Assembly (NCBI GenBank): GCA_013400975.1
Contig: WBMZ01011891.1
Location: 34,746-98,745, forward strand
Length of the DNA: 64,000 nucleotides
Source: Atrichornis clamosus
Taxonomy: Eukaryota; Chordata; Aves; Passeriformes; Menuridae
Reading direction: 5' to 3'
The translations under genes were made by a program, and so were the position numbers. The first letter of the stretch is position 1, and every line of letters begins with the position of its first letter. Under the pieces are notes generated by a model, which saw only the letters and a list, made by a program, of their open reading frames with translations, was not told where the DNA came from and ran no database searches. Of this stretch, positions 36,845 through 49,735 are shown piece by piece.

Positions 36845-36938
36845 GGCAGTGGGATGCTGACCTGCACAGATTTGGGGTGGCAGTGGGATGCTGATCCACA
36901 CGCTTTAGGGTTCACAGTGAGATGCTGGTCCACACAGA
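36845..36938. repeat. Minisatellite with a 34-bp period, about 2.7 copies
   Basis: The block GGCAGTGGGATGCTGA recurs at 36845 and 36879, and in altered form (CACAGTGAGATGCTGG) at 36913, each 34 bases apart. The later parts of the units share TCCACAC and TTTGGGGT or TTTAGGGT steps. Confidence 0.8.
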
Positions 36939-39221
36939 GACCCAGCAGACAGGTTTGGGGGGTTTCAGCCCTGGATGCAGCAGCACACAGCTGTGAGCTC
37001 TGCCCAGACTGAAACCAAAGGGTTCTTCATGGGGCACAAGCACTGTCAGAATCACAGACAGCCCAGCTGCCAGAGAGCTCCCCTGGACAGAGACACAGAG
37101 CCATGGAAACACACGCAAGCACAAGGAAAACAACCCAAACAGGATTGGTATCTCCCGAAAAGGGTTTCCTTCCTACACGCCCCTCAAGCTTTCTCTCCCT
37201 GAGGCATCTCACCACAGGCACAGAGCAGCGATTTGAGGGCAGACACTGCATCTTTCACTTGTCCTCCCCAGTATCTCAACAAGGCTGACGAGCAAAACCA
37301 CAAAAAGATCCCTCTGGAGATGGGAAATAGGGGGCATCCAGTTTGTCTCCGTAACAGTATCAGGCAGGGCTGGAAGCGCCGCTCCTCAGAGCTTCACCTT
37401 GCAAATAAATAGCTCTGAATTGCAGCCAGAAGCAACGGGATCTTTCAAAGACATTATCTGGGAGCAGTCAGTGGAATGCACCTAAAGTCTCATTAATCAT
37501 CCCGCCGCTTACAGTACTTCTTAATGGCTTTTATGGTTTATCCTTTGAACGCCAACAAAGAGTGTGATTTCTCCTGGCTTATTCTATTAAACAGAAATCA
37601 ATATCGAACACAAATGTGCCGACGGTGGGATATTTGGAACGGCCGAGGAGGCACCTGTCGGGCCTTTCCTCCTCTCCTCTTTGATGTGGGCAGTGGGATC
37701 TCCGAGGGGCAGGGGTCTGCTAATCTCAGCTCCTCGCTTTGCAAAGCCAGGCTGAAGTGAGAGAGAGGCCAGGAGCTCACACAGGGGCTCTGAAATCACA
37801 TTCAGTGACAATATCTTCTTCCCGGTGCTCAAAACTGCGGAGGCAAGTGCTGCAAGCGTGCAGGAGAGAGAAAATATAAAAGAAGAGAGGCAGAAGCAGG
37901 ATAGGGAGGTTTTCATCTCTCCTTTCTATAAGGGCTCTTGTGAATTTGAGCGATGGATGTGAGGGAGCTGAATCAACACTAAGCACAGGTATAAATAAGT
38001 TTCTAGGAGCATGGTCTCGGGAGCTGAAGCTTGTTATTAATTTTTGCAGCATGAGAGGCAGGCAGGGAGAAGAGGCTTCGGGTCTTTCACTCCCTCTTGC
38101 ACCCCTGGAAACAGGACAAGAAGGTGGAAAAAGAGAGGAGAAAGAAAGAATTTGCTATGCTGAATTAGCTGGAAAATGAGTGCAGCTTCAGGGCAGGGAT
38201 GATCCTTCACCAGCGAGGGTTTTCAGACCAGCTCACGCCTAAGTGGGGCCCCAACCCATCACCCCAAGAGCCAAGAGACTGAGAGCAGCCACCAAACTGA
38301 ATCAGCTTTGGGGTTCAACCTGCATGACAGGGCCGGCTCCTACACTCACAGAAACAGGACCCAAAACAACTACGAAGAGCAGCACTAACCACCTCAGAAA
38401 CCAATTCCAAGATCCTAACAGAAAATGAAATTTGTGTTTGTTAAAAACCACTTAGAAGCTTTGGAGACTTCTCTTTATACTCCTCTCAGAAACACGCTGT
38501 TAATTAGCAATTTACAGGGTTTAAACAGTTACAAAAAAGCCTTCCTGAAAACCCCAGAGACAAATCACATCACTCCAGACAGGAGCTCCTTCTTCCAGAG
38601 CCCTCAGCGGTACCAACCACCTCATTCCAGAGAGGGAACAGGGCACAGCCCATCCCACTGCTGCTTCCCTGCACACCCAATGTCCCAGGGAATGTGGGAA
38701 TTGCAGAGCATGGGTGGGTTTAAGTCTGCTTGGTGCCACAGACATCTGGAGCTCTCCATCCTTGCACATCCCAATCCAACCCATCCGTGCACTGCCGTGA
38801 CCAGGAGCAAGAGGACTCTGAGTCCAGAAGCATCTCAGAGGCACCAAGCACACTTGCTGCCTTCCTGAGGGTCTATCAACACCCAACTCCAAACACTTCC
38901 CTACTCCACAGATGCCAGCAAAAGGATCCAGAGGAGATGAGAGATGGAGGGGGTGAAATTGGGGAAAGAGCCAGCCCAGGCAGCCCACACATCAGTGCTG
39001 GTGGCACCTCCTGCAGCACCCTACAGTATTATTTAGCACGGCTGATTGCACTCACTTCCCTCTTCAGAAAGTTTCTCTCGTGGAGAGAAAAAAAATATAA
39101 GGAGACGAATAGTTGGGGATGCTTGAGGCACTTAACTACACATAGCAACCCCGAGCCTGCCAGAAACATCCTTGTGCAAGTGACGATTCCAGAATTAACT
39201 CCCAGCTCTCGGTGCGCTTGG
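36939..39221. other. Intronic stretch, AT-rich island near 37480-37620
   Basis: The island contains TCTCATTAATCATCCCGCCG and TTCTATTAAACAGAAATCAA, and looks like a small conserved element. The remainder shows no repeat family. A 260-codon frame at 38730-39512 has no domain and is not called. Confidence 0.4.
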
Positions 39222-39239
39222 AAAAAAAAAAAAAAAAAA
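39222..39239. repeat. Poly-A run
   Basis: Eighteen uninterrupted As. No element tail is recognised beside it. Confidence 0.85.
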
Positions 39240-42200
39240 GGAGAGAAGCGGGCTAAGCCCCTTCAATGGAAGCACTTGATTCGGCTTCAGCGCCAGTCCA
39301 CACTCTGCTCTTATCCCACCAAAAGCTGCCTGGAAGGGGCACAGCACCCGACCTGCTGGGCAGCACCTTCACCTGCCAAAAGCAGCCGAAATTTTGGTGG
39401 TTTGGGTGGGCATCCTGGCCTGGGCTCCAGGAGCAGCTGCTGGCTGGGCTTGCGGTACCTAATCCAAGAGGAATCACTCAGCAGTGTGAAGATGCAGGTA
39501 AAGCATCAGTAGCTTAAATGTGTGCTGGATCCATGCGTTGGGTTGGGAAGGAGCTGCCTCACACCAGCTCCCTGGGAAGGAGAGAGGAATCGCCTGCTCC
39601 TCTGCCTCCTAAAGAATTAAGGGAGGCAGTGAAAGAAAATGCCATTTCTCTGACAATGCAACAAAAGGTCATTATTTTTTTAGCTCTTTCCCAGGGAAGG
39701 GCATCGCCAGTTTACATAATTAAAGCTGTTGAGATTGCTCTTGCACCTATCTGAATTTTTTAAATTATTTATTTCCTTGGCTCCCTCTCTTCCAGCCCGT
39801 CCATCACCGCAGCATCAGAATCCTTCCAGAGACACTCCTGCTCCCGTCACCCCAACTCCAAGGCAGAGCCCGCAGCCAAAGCAAACAGCTCCACCACCTC
39901 TCCTCCGAACTGAACTCGGCGTTAATAATTTAAAGCTTTACGGGCCCTTTTGGTTGCGTGGTAAATTATTCACCGATTTCCCCGTGCTAACAGCACCCCC
40001 GCCCACAGCGCGCACGGAGCAGGTGCACCTACACAAAGAGAGATGCTCTTTACAACTTCGGAGATGCTCTATCATGTCAAAGAGAAGGGATGAAAGGCAG
40101 AGGGAGGACGCCAGCCTCAAAAATCACATCCTCCGCTGTTGCTCTCGAATAGATAAACGCTCCGGGAGAGTTTCGCAGGGCATATGATGAGAGGAGACAT
40201 TTTTGTGATACACAGGTGTGAAAAAGGGAGACAGGAGGGAGAATAAAACCTGATAACACTTCACTCAGGCAGCGGCAGCAAAGGCAGGTGCTTTTTATTC
40301 CCCAGCTGTATGAACCAAGAGGAGCAGAAGGGAACCACGGAGCCGCCGAGCCAGCTCAGATCCCAGGCAGGATCTCACCCTGGATGTGAGAAAGCCTCCC
40401 GCAGCGAGGCAGCTCTGTTCGTCCTCCAGACAGGTATTGCACTCCCAGCAGCTCAGCACTCGGGTTTCCAAACTTGGGTGCACGGCACCTGCCTGCTCCT
40501 GACAGCCTCCGAGGGCTCCCTGGAAGTAGCCACGTTCATTTGCATCATCAAACACGAATTTAATTTTTTCGCCGAGAAACTGAAAGCGGGACGTGGTCAG
40601 AGACATGTTTGCTATAGAAAACATGGGAAAAAAAGACCTTCTGCTAAAGAAAGTGCTGCCTGATAAGCTGAGGACAAACTCTGCCCCTTGAGCCCAGCCT
40701 GAATTAAACCAGAGCAGTGCAGTACACGGGGCAGAAATCCCAAAGGATGTGGAAATTAGAGAGAACATTATTATTTTTAACTCCAAGATCAGGAGCAACA
40801 ACTTCGTGGTCTATCTGGGAACCACCAATGCATGCAGACACCTACACACAGGTGTATTTGTAGGAGCCACTTCCCAAGACACCTGCACCTTGGTTTCCAT
40901 ATCACTTAATTTCTCCATATCCAACATTTGCTCAAAAATCAACATCTTCTGCCATGATTTTGAACCTCTCAAGGTCCATTTCATCTCACAGAGCCTGTCT
41001 AAAGGAAGACTCCTCCAGTGACCTCCTAACAGGGAGCCTGGGGGCTGATTTTGCTGGTCACATCCCACCGGGAGATCCTTGGAATGCTCTGGAAAGGGCA
41101 GCAACAACGACAGCTCAGCACCAGGGTCCCGTGGGACTGTTCAGACATCCCTGGGGGACAACGCACTGCTGCGCTCCCCATGCTCCCTGGAAAACAATTT
41201 CCAGTTCTGCTGTGAGAAAGACAGCGCTCATGGGTGAGGTGACAGCAAGTGGGATTTATCACCCGGCACACTGGGAAGAAAAGCCAGACCAAACCCAGCT
41301 GAGCACAGAGGTTTTGCCTCTGCCTGGGCTTGCGAGGGACACGACCTTTCTGAAAACTCTGGTTATTTATTTTGATAATCCTTTTGTTGGGATAAACGCT
41401 TTGCTCTTACCACAGCCCCAAGGTCATCAGAGTTAATGAGGAGAGGAGAAAGGCCAAGTGAATGGGATCTGTCCTTTGCAACTGAAGGCATTAGTGGAGG
41501 AGAGGTGAAATGAGGGGGCTGGACTCCTTCCCCTCTGCTTTTCACTCGAAAAAAGCCAACAACACCAACACAGCTTCAAAATAAGTCTCTTTTTCTATCC
41601 CTTCCTTATTCTTTTGTTCCCATTACTCCCATCATTGCTCTTCCCTAGCTACCACCACCATGTTCCAACCTATTCCTCACAACGCACACCCTAATGGGAA
41701 GAGGTTCCTATCCACGCCCTGGATCCTCACACAAACACCCCCAAGGGTGCACTGCCCTGCCCCTTCCAAGGACCCCACACCCTTTTACAGACCACAACAC
41801 TGGGGTGACCTTTAGAGCACAGCAAAGGGGTGGAGGGGAATCTGCCAACCCCTCCCTGCTTGGGTACAGCCATTTTGGTGCAGAGATCTGCAAGAAGAAT
41901 ATTAAGCTTGGTCTGAATGCAGCAGCCTCGCTCAAGATTTATGAAGGATGAAGGAAGGAAGATTCTGAGGCAAAGCATCATCTCAAAAATAACTGCCGAG
42001 TCCTAGCGGGTATAAAAGATCTGTCCATAAACCAGTTTGTCATCACCAGTCAATAAAAATTCAAGCAATGGGAGGAGGAGGTGATAGCCAGGGTCCCTCG
42101 CCCACCACGCTGCCCCCAAGTGACCACCTGCACACACAGGTGTGCAAAGCAAGTCCATCTTCAGCCTGGCTCTGAATGCACTTCCCCTGCCCCAAAATCT

Positions 42201-42274
42201 CAAGGTGGGCCCAGTTACACCCATTCCAATGCACGGAGCAAGGGTCTGACGGCCAGGGAGGACCAGGGCATCAG
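39240..42274. other. Intronic stretch with no recognised element
   Basis: Mixed composition. AT-rich DNA near 39660-39775 contains TACATAATTAAAGCTG. No coding evidence. Confidence 0.4.
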
Positions 42275-42540
42275 GATGAGGACAAGAAGAAACCCCCTCA
42301 CATTCCACCAGGGCAGGTGTAGGTTAGATGTTAGGAATGAGTTCTTCATGGAAAGGGTTGTCAAGCACTGGCACAGGCTGCCCAGGGCAGTGGTGGAGTC
42401 TCCATCCCTGGAAGGATTTAAAAGACGTGCAGATGTGGAAGCTGGGGACATGGGTTAGTGGTGGGTTTGGCAGTGCTGGGGGAATGGGCCGACTCGATGA
42501 TTTTAGAGGGCTCTTCCAACAGAAATTATTCTATGATTTA
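42275..42540 (+). mobile_element. CR1 LINE 3' tail of the second type, plus orientation
   Basis: Blocks in order: GTTAGATGTTAGGAATGAGT, TTCTTCATGGAAAGGGTTGT, CCCAGGGCAGTGGTGGAGTC, TTAGTGGTGGGTTTGGCAGT, and the end AAATTATTCTATGATTTAAG. Same subfamily as the copy at 19718. Confidence 0.93.
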
Positions 42541-43799
42541 AGGGAGAAGGATGGAGTCACATCCTCAGAAACCATCTGGGGCATGGTGCCAGCACTGAAC
42601 CAGCGTGCTTGTACCTACCAGATGCCCAGGGGGACTCCGTTTCTCTCTGCCACCTAATGCCACCACTTCAGCCACCCTCAGAGGCGCACAGAGGAGGATC
42701 TGGTGCCACCTTGGGTGACCCACCTGCGGCAAAGCCTCCCAGCCACAAGCTGCATCCAGCCAGAAGAGGCATGGAAGAGGCTCTCTGATGAGCTGCACCA
42801 AGCTGAAGGCAGTTGGGAAGCAGAGTGACATGTTGCTGTGATAAAATGCGTCTTTAAAGGTTGGTGGCTTTTCTTTCTTTTCTGTGGTTTTTCTTTTTAA
42901 GGCTGCACAATATAAAACACCCCGGTTGGTAAAAGATGAAGGAAACTTTTCTCATCACCTTTCCCATCACAGGCAGCCCAGACACTCCTAGACACTTCCA
43001 CCTGCCAGCCCTGGGAACCTTCACATCTGATTTCCCTGTACTGCACGTTCAAAGACGGGACATCCCTGGGAGGCGACGCCGGATCAGCTGCCAAGGGCTG
43101 ACGGCAGCAGAAAGGGAAGAACCAAAGCTGGAAAGGATCTGTCAGAGTTATCCAGGCTCTCATCCAGCTGGGGCAGGCCTGTTTCTTTGCTGTAATTCTC
43201 CAGTGCTCTATCAAGTCAAGTTTTAAATAGCTCAGATGATGGAGAGGACTGTGGAGGCTTCAAGTTCTCTCCAACAGGAGGATTTCTTCTTCTGCAAAAT
43301 AATTTATTCCCTAAGGGAACATCTCATCCTGGCTTTTGCCCACTTCAGCCTCTCCTCAGCTTCCAACTTGATGGATCATGCTCCTCTACCCCAACCTCCC
43401 ATAGCATCCCTTGGCAAACTCCTTTGCCCATCAAGGCATGGGGACAATCCCCAGTGCCACCAAGCCAGCCAGAGCCGGGACACCGAGGGAGGCAGGAGCA
43501 GCAATGGCGTGGGGAGACCAACCCCTTTCCTCTGATCCCCAGCCACAAATTCAATTATTTGGATGCCTTCTCCACTATAACAAAGAGGAACATGCGGGGA
43601 TATTACTCAGGTTGATTTAGAGCCACCAAGAAACGTGTGTGACCAAGCACACCAGCCGTGTGCGTGCTTGCTTGTTCTCCATCTCACCAATTTTTTCATT
43701 CCCTGAACCTTCTGCCTTAAAGAAAAAAAAAAAATTAAAAAAGCCTCGCCATCCCTTCTCATTACTAATCACTCACATCAGCCTCCCAGGAAGCACGCT
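42541..43799. other. Intronic stretch with no recognised element
   Basis: A poly-A run with one TT break lies at 43722-43741. No gene or repeat family is recognised. Confidence 0.4.
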
Positions 43800-44060
43800 G
43801 GGGCCACTTGACCATTAACAGGGCACTAAATACAAGGTGGAGGAGGATGTATTAATATCTAATAAGAGTGATAGATGATGTGAACCACTCGGGCACTCCA
43901 GCTCAGGCACTCGTGGCAGGTACTGGAGCTAATTTAAAATAATAATAATAATAACAACAATAATAACAACAGCAGCAGCAGCTGCCTTCATTTTCCAAGT
44001 CAATTGATTCCTCAGCAGGAATGCCATCTTGACAGATTTATTTTGATCGAATTGTCTAAT
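43800..44060. promoter_or_regulatory. AT-rich candidate conserved element with an internal triplet repeat
   Basis: Complex sequence (GTATTAATATCTAATAAGAG, AAGTCAATTGATTCCTCAGC, GAATTGTCTAATTGAATAC) flanks a compound AAT/AAC/AGC repeat. The flanks look like a conserved noncoding element into which the triplet repeat has expanded. This is inference. Confidence 0.28.
43936..43984. repeat. Compound trinucleotide repeat AAT-AAC-AGC
   Basis: A run of AAT units passes into AAC/AAT units and then into four AGC units, each change being a single-base step. Confidence 0.9.
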
Positions 44061-44689
44061 TGAATACAGTTCTTGTTTCCCTTCACTTTGTGACCTTTCA
44101 CGCCTGTGAAATAAATGCAATTTGGAGAATTATTCCTCAGCAGCAAACTCAGCTCCTCCAGGGCTGGGGTGCTTTGTGTTCCCAGTTTGCCAACAAAACA
44201 CTATCAAAGGATGCCAATGCAAAGGAGGTCCCCAGACTTGGGCGCTGTGCCAGTATTTCATTTCCACTTCCACTTTAAAAAATGTTTAATAAAAAAACCC
44301 AAAACTATAGGAGGTCTGCAAGAAGCACAACCAAATGTACTTGCTGTTTGAGCAGATTTTATTTTCTGCCTGTTCAGCTTGCACTGAAGGCTTCTTCCAG
44401 TTTAATGGAAGAAGATTTGCTCCCAGTTCTACGATGCTGCTGGAATAAGATGTACCAACCTCCTCCCTTCATCCAGCAGAAACATGGGCTTCAAACCCCT
44501 CCAGCCATTCATCCAACTTCACCTCCTCCCCAGGCCCTCCCAGCTCCCGCCTGCGATGCTCTGATGTGCCAGACACGAGACAATGCTCCCCATAAATTTC
44601 ACAAGAACAAGTATCAAAGATTAAAAATAACTAAGCCACGTCCCTCACAGACAAACGCACTGTCGGCGTGCCAAGAGAGGTCCTGGTGA

Positions 44690-45060
44690 GAAGAGTTGCA
44701 GCTGAATCTTTTATAATAATATCAATCAATATTAAAAATGAATGGCCTGCTCAATTTTTAAAGCATCTTAAATTAATCTTTAAACACAACTATTTTGCTT
44801 AAACCAAAGGCTTTTGGTAGTCTGAGAATGGTATTTCCATCTGCTCCCTCGGGCTCGTGCCAGGTAGTTAGAGGATGTCTAATAAATAAGCAAATAATAT
44901 ACATCCAGCACAATTCCCTGGAACCACAAAAGGGGGAAAATGCAGAATTTACTACTAAATTCATTATTGACTTAGCAGCAAAAAACATCTTTATCTGTGC
45001 ATTACGATAGGCCCTATAGAGACGATTAAAACTGCTAAATCCACTGGGTTTAGGCTGGAT
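44690..45060. promoter_or_regulatory. AT-rich candidate conserved noncoding region
   Basis: Contains TAATAATATCAATCAATATT, AAATTAATCTTTAAACACAA, AATAAATAAGCAAATAATAT and TACTAAATTCATTATTGACT. It is non-repetitive and AT-rich against GC-richer flanks, and ends just before a CR1 copy. Confidence 0.27.
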
Positions 45061-45103
45061 AACCAATCAGGCTGCTATCCCTGGGGATCAGGATGGTGCA
45101 GGA

Positions 45104-45338
45104 CCACAGAACCACCTAGGCTGGAAAAGACCTCTCAGACTGAATCCAGCGTTGATCAATCCCCACCTTGTCACCCAGCCCAGAGCACTGAGTGCCACGT
45201 CCAGTCCTTCCCTGAACACCTCCAGGGATGGGGACTCCACCACCTACCTGAGAAGCCCTTCCCAATGTCTAACAACCCTTTTCGCGAAAAAATTCCTTCT
45301 GATGTCCAACCTGAACCTCCCCTGGTGCAATTGAGGCT
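45104..45338 (-). mobile_element. CR1 LINE 3' tail of the third type, minus orientation
   Basis: It runs through CTAGGCTGGAAAAGACCTCT, CACCTCCAGGGATGGGGACT, AAAAAATTCCTTCTGATGTC and AACCTGAACCTCCCCTGGTG. The terminal repeat at its left end is degraded to CACAGAACCAC. Confidence 0.9.
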
Positions 45339-45589
45339 GAAAAAGAGGGATTGGGGCACAGGGAAGCCATGGAGCTGTAGTGAAGTTGTGTTGAACCCAT
45401 TCAACCCCCTCCAACAAACGCTTACACCTAAACCAACCAAAACTTGGACAATATCCCCGTGCTCCATAGGTTGCCCCACGGCTGGCAGCCTCTCAAGTGC
45501 TTCCCCAGCATGGGAAATGCCACTCAGCCAGGCACCAGGCTTCCAGCGCCAGTGTTTTTAATATATTCAGGAGGAAGTGGCATTTCTGA

Positions 45590-45795
45590 TGGCAAGACTT
45601 CTGCCTCGCTTGCCGTTTAATGTTAAGAGGCTTGTACAGTCAGCAGCGTTTAAAGAGTAATGACTGTTTTCATGGTAAATGCTCTGTTAAATAACCCAGG
45701 ATTATTGTGTTGTGTTATTGCATATATAAAATGGCATTTCAAAAAAAATAATAATTGTTTTAGAGCTAATTGATGTTTTTAACCGGCTCCGTGCG
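45590..45795. promoter_or_regulatory. AT-rich candidate conserved noncoding element
   Basis: Complex sequence with GTTTAATGTTAAGAGGC, AAAGAGTAATGACTG, GTTAAATAACCCAGGATTAT, TTATTGCATATATAAAATGG and TTTAGAGCTAATTGATG. Strong contrast with neighbouring GC-richer DNA and no repeat character. Confidence 0.33.
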
Positions 45796-48700
45796 TGGAA
45801 TTTTTATTTGGCAGAGGGATGGGCTGCTGTCAGGAAGGGAGCAATAAAGGCAGGAAAGCTTCGACCTGCCAAACTCCCTCTGCCTGCTTTCTGTTTTGTT
45901 CAGGTGCTACTTGTGGTCCAGCAGCAGGAGAAGGTTCAGGCTCTCTGCTCTAAAATGCAAAATCCCACTGCAGTCACTGGCAGGCACCTCTGCACCCCAA
46001 ACCTGAGCGTCCACCCACAGCTGGAGCATCCCTTGTCCACACACGGTCAGTGAGACACCAGACAGTCACTGTGCCAGCAGCACTCCTGCCTCCACTCTGC
46101 AAATCTCCTCCTCCCGACCCCCCAGCTTTGGTTGGTTACCCATGTGGTGACACTTCAGAGCCACCCAAATCACCCCGGGGGTGACACATCCCCCTCCCCT
46201 GTTCCCAAGCGTTATTTCTGCAGACAGCAAAGGAGAACCGCCCTAACGCAAAGGCTGATGAATCACTGGTGAGCAATCCTGCTACAGGAGTTTAACTGTG
46301 ATCATTCCAGAAGGGATCTGGATGGCTCAGTTCCTTCCCCTCACCCACCTCCCACAAGGCCACTGTCCCCTCCACATCCTCAGCAAAGCCACCACTGTCA
46401 TTTCTCTCATCACACAGTGAGATTTTGGCACCTACCACAGCCCTGCCCTGCCAAGTCTGAGCACAAATATTCAGCGACCCAGAGCCCAGATGCCCTCTTT
46501 ACACCCCTCGGAGTCTGCAGGAGCTTCTGTCCTCAATCAAAGAGCAGGGAAGTGCTCCTGGCTTTCCAGCCTGGAGTCTCGGAGCTCCTCTGACAGCAGC
46601 TGCCTCGCTGACCCTTGTCTGCAGTCTCGCGGGGCACTGGAGCAGTCAGAATCACTGGCAGAAGCTTCACAGAGGCAGTGACTTTTGGGATGTGGAGATA
46701 ATCACACGAGCGTCTCGCAGTTGCCAGAAGGGAGAGCGGGGCCGTCAGAGACCACGGTTAAAAGCCTCGACCATCTCCTAAGATCTCTGCATCCAGACAC
46801 GAGCCCCGTGCCAGCACACTCCGATCGCAGGGTGAGAGCAGGGGGTGGTACACACCTCCCAGAGGGACCCGGGGTGTCACTGAGTGTCATCCCTCGCACT
46901 CTGGCAGTTCATTAACCCAAAGAGTCCCCAGCACCTCTCCGCTGCGTACCAGAGCACCACGAACCACCTCACAATGGCTTATAACAAACTAAAGACCCGT
47001 AGTGCTGAGGCCAAAAGCCACCAGCTCTGAATCATCACAAGGAAGGAGTGATGAAAGCCACCAGGATGCCCCAGACCTTCACAGCAGCAGGGAATGGGCA
47101 CAAGGAAAATGTTTAAATGAGGCACTCGATGAGGTCTGTAGACGGGCAGGGAGGAAAGCTCCACGCTCCTCTAGCACGGGAAAGAGGGCACAAAAATAAT
47201 TGGACTGTGAAATCTAAGGGAGGACTGACCGGAGCAGGAGGGTTCAAGACCATGAGCCTGCTGGTTTGAAGTTGCTCCTGATCCCTACAAGTCACTCCTG
47301 TGCCTGTCTTTGCTGAGCCTCTGCCTCGCACCAGCACTGGGGGTAGATCCTATGGACTGTGCCAGACCTGGCACCTTCAGGGCTGGCCAAATTCACTCAT
47401 TGCCCTGCAGTAAGAGTTGCCACCTTTTGCTACAGCCTTTCCCAAAGACAAGCTTGATTTGATGGTCTGGGAGACCACACCCCACTTGAGGATTCACAGA
47501 GAGGTGACAGGAGTCATCTCCTTTCCTAGCATCGCCCCATGCACCGCTGACATCCTGTGATGCTACAGCAGCTGCACAGCCCATGAGGTGCTGGTTAAAT
47601 CCAGCTCTGTGCTCTAACAGTGTCAATAATATCTCTGGCTACACACACAGACTCTGTAAAACAAGATACAGAAGTGAGAACCTGAGGCCAAAACAGTCTC
47701 ACCTTCATTTTCTCCCAACCCCACCCCCTGCAAAAGACAGAGCACTCTGTCCCTCAGACAGGATAACTCCTCAGTTTGCTCTTGTCTTCCTCAGACAGAG
47801 CCTTTTCCAGGTCCTGGGGCTCTGTCTGAACCCTCTCCCTCCCTTGGAGGCACCTGGATCCCAGAAGGACACTGCCCTAATGGGTTACATCTCATTACCG
47901 CGACCGCAGTGTCAAACCACGTCTCTCTCTCCCCTCAGCATCTGTCTCCACGGTACCCAAGTGCCTCAGATGACAAGAAAAGTCCCTTTGTGTGTTTTCC
48001 CAACCCTTGGCTGTACAAGTACCGTTTAATCAAGCTCAATAATGAAGCTAGAAATGAGCCAGAACAGGCTGTGCTGCCACAGGCAGGATCAGCACAGACT
48101 TTGAATCAGAGGTGGGGGCCGACCCTGTTACCCACAGGTGACGAAGGGGACAGGAGCAGCAATGGGGTCAGGCCATCTCCACAATGCTCCAAAGGATCCA
48201 AGAAGTCTCAAAGTTCCAATCAGCCCATGGGCACTTCAGCTACAACACAAGTAAATCCCAAAGCTGTCCCCACACATTAACACTATGGAATATTTAATTC
48301 TCCAAGGTTCCCCGGCTCAAGTTTAACCCTCTGTAAAAGCAACACTCACCTCAAGACCCCTAAAAGATATTTAAGGCATGAAGTCTGTGCTTTGGAGAGT
48401 ACTCCCGCCTGGCACTGCAAGCCCAGATGCTGCTGCCAGCTCCCAAGCTCACTGCTGAACGTGGTGCCTGCTCTCCAGGCTTGGCTTTCTCCCCCTCTCC
48501 AGGATCCTCCTCGCACGGATGCTGTCGCCATGTGCTTTAATTAGCACTTTCTCTCCAGCCTGGCCAAGTCCTCCTGCTTCCAGCGTTTCATTTGTAAGAT
48601 GACTGTCTGTAAATCAGGCACTGGGAGACCTCTCTCCCTCACACACCATCCCTGACAAGGGTCCTGCCCTGCCGAGCATCCACTGGATGCTTCAAGGGGA

Positions 48701-48995
48701 GTTGCACACCCCATGGATGGTGCTTGGGACTCACAGCTTTCCTAAAATCAACTCCTCTGGTCAAAGTTCCCACCATGTCTGGTGTCACACCACCAGCTTC
48801 CACCCACAGCATTAAACCACTGCTGCTGTTCCCTCTCCGCTCAAATCTGCAAGTCCTGGAAATGGGATTGCATGAAGATCTCACCTTGTAAAGAGCTGAG
48901 GTGCATGTGTAGAGCTGCAGGAGTACGTAAAGGCTTGTACCATGATCTCAGATCATCAAAGAAAAGCCACAAAGCCAATAAAAGGCATTTCAAAA
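45796..48995. other. Intronic stretch with no recognised element
   Basis: GC-moderate DNA without clear repeats. Frames at 47583-48280 lack domains. Confidence 0.4.
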
Positions 48996-49100
48996 CACAG
49001 AATCCCAGAATGGGTTGAGTTGGAAGGAACCTTAAAGCTCATCTTGTTCCAACCCCTGCCATGGGCAGGGACACCTTCCACTAGCCCAGGTTGCTCAAAT
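48996..49100 (-). mobile_element. Short CR1 LINE tail, minus orientation
   Basis: CACAGAATCCCAGAATGGGT, then GAACCTTAAAGCTCATCTTG and CACTAGCCCAGGTTGCTCAA. About 105 bases of the GGTTTGGGTTGGAAGG tail type. Confidence 0.92.
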
Positions 49101-49735
49101 AATTCAAAACTTAAGTTAACTAATCAAAACAGGTGATTTTTATTTAGCACTTCATGATCTGAGCTTTGACCCTCTTCTTCTGAGTGATTAACCATTACTA
49201 TTACTAGTAGGAAATTACTATTTTCCCCTAATCAAGAGGAAGGAGAAACACGTTTGCACAGGTGCAAACGACTCCAAATAACTTTTATTTCTTGGAAAAG
49301 CATGTTCATGATCCTGCTGCTGACATAAAACTCCCTGCAAGCTGTTCTGGGCAGGGACTATCTCTGTGCTATACACTTGTCCCAGCCTCCAGGCCCTACT
49401 ACAATATAAATAATGATAATCCCTCACTCAGCAATACAATGAAACACTTGCATGGTATTAAAAATTATTTAAAATTCATACCTACATTGGGAAATTATTC
49501 AGTAAACTCTAATTACTTATCAAAAGCAACGATGAGAGTTTTAAGGAGAGGGAGTGCCCATAAATACAGAGTCATAAATAAACTGCTTCTCGGTAGCACG
49601 AATTAATTTGTATTTAATTGCTAGAAATTGCTATCAATTACTAAACATTCCTTGCAGAATAGGCAAATTCTTTTAAGAACAATTTCAATTGCTAATTGGA
49701 AGTCTTTTTTTTTAATTTTTCCTCTTTCTCATCCC
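49101..49735. promoter_or_regulatory. AT-rich region, possible conserved elements
   Basis: Long AT-rich stretch with AAAATTATTTAAAATTCATA, GTAAACTCTAATTACTTATC, CACGAATTAATTTGTATTTA and CAATTGCTAATTGGAAGTC. No repeat family is recognised. It may hold one or more conserved elements, or may just be AT-rich intron. Confidence 0.25.
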
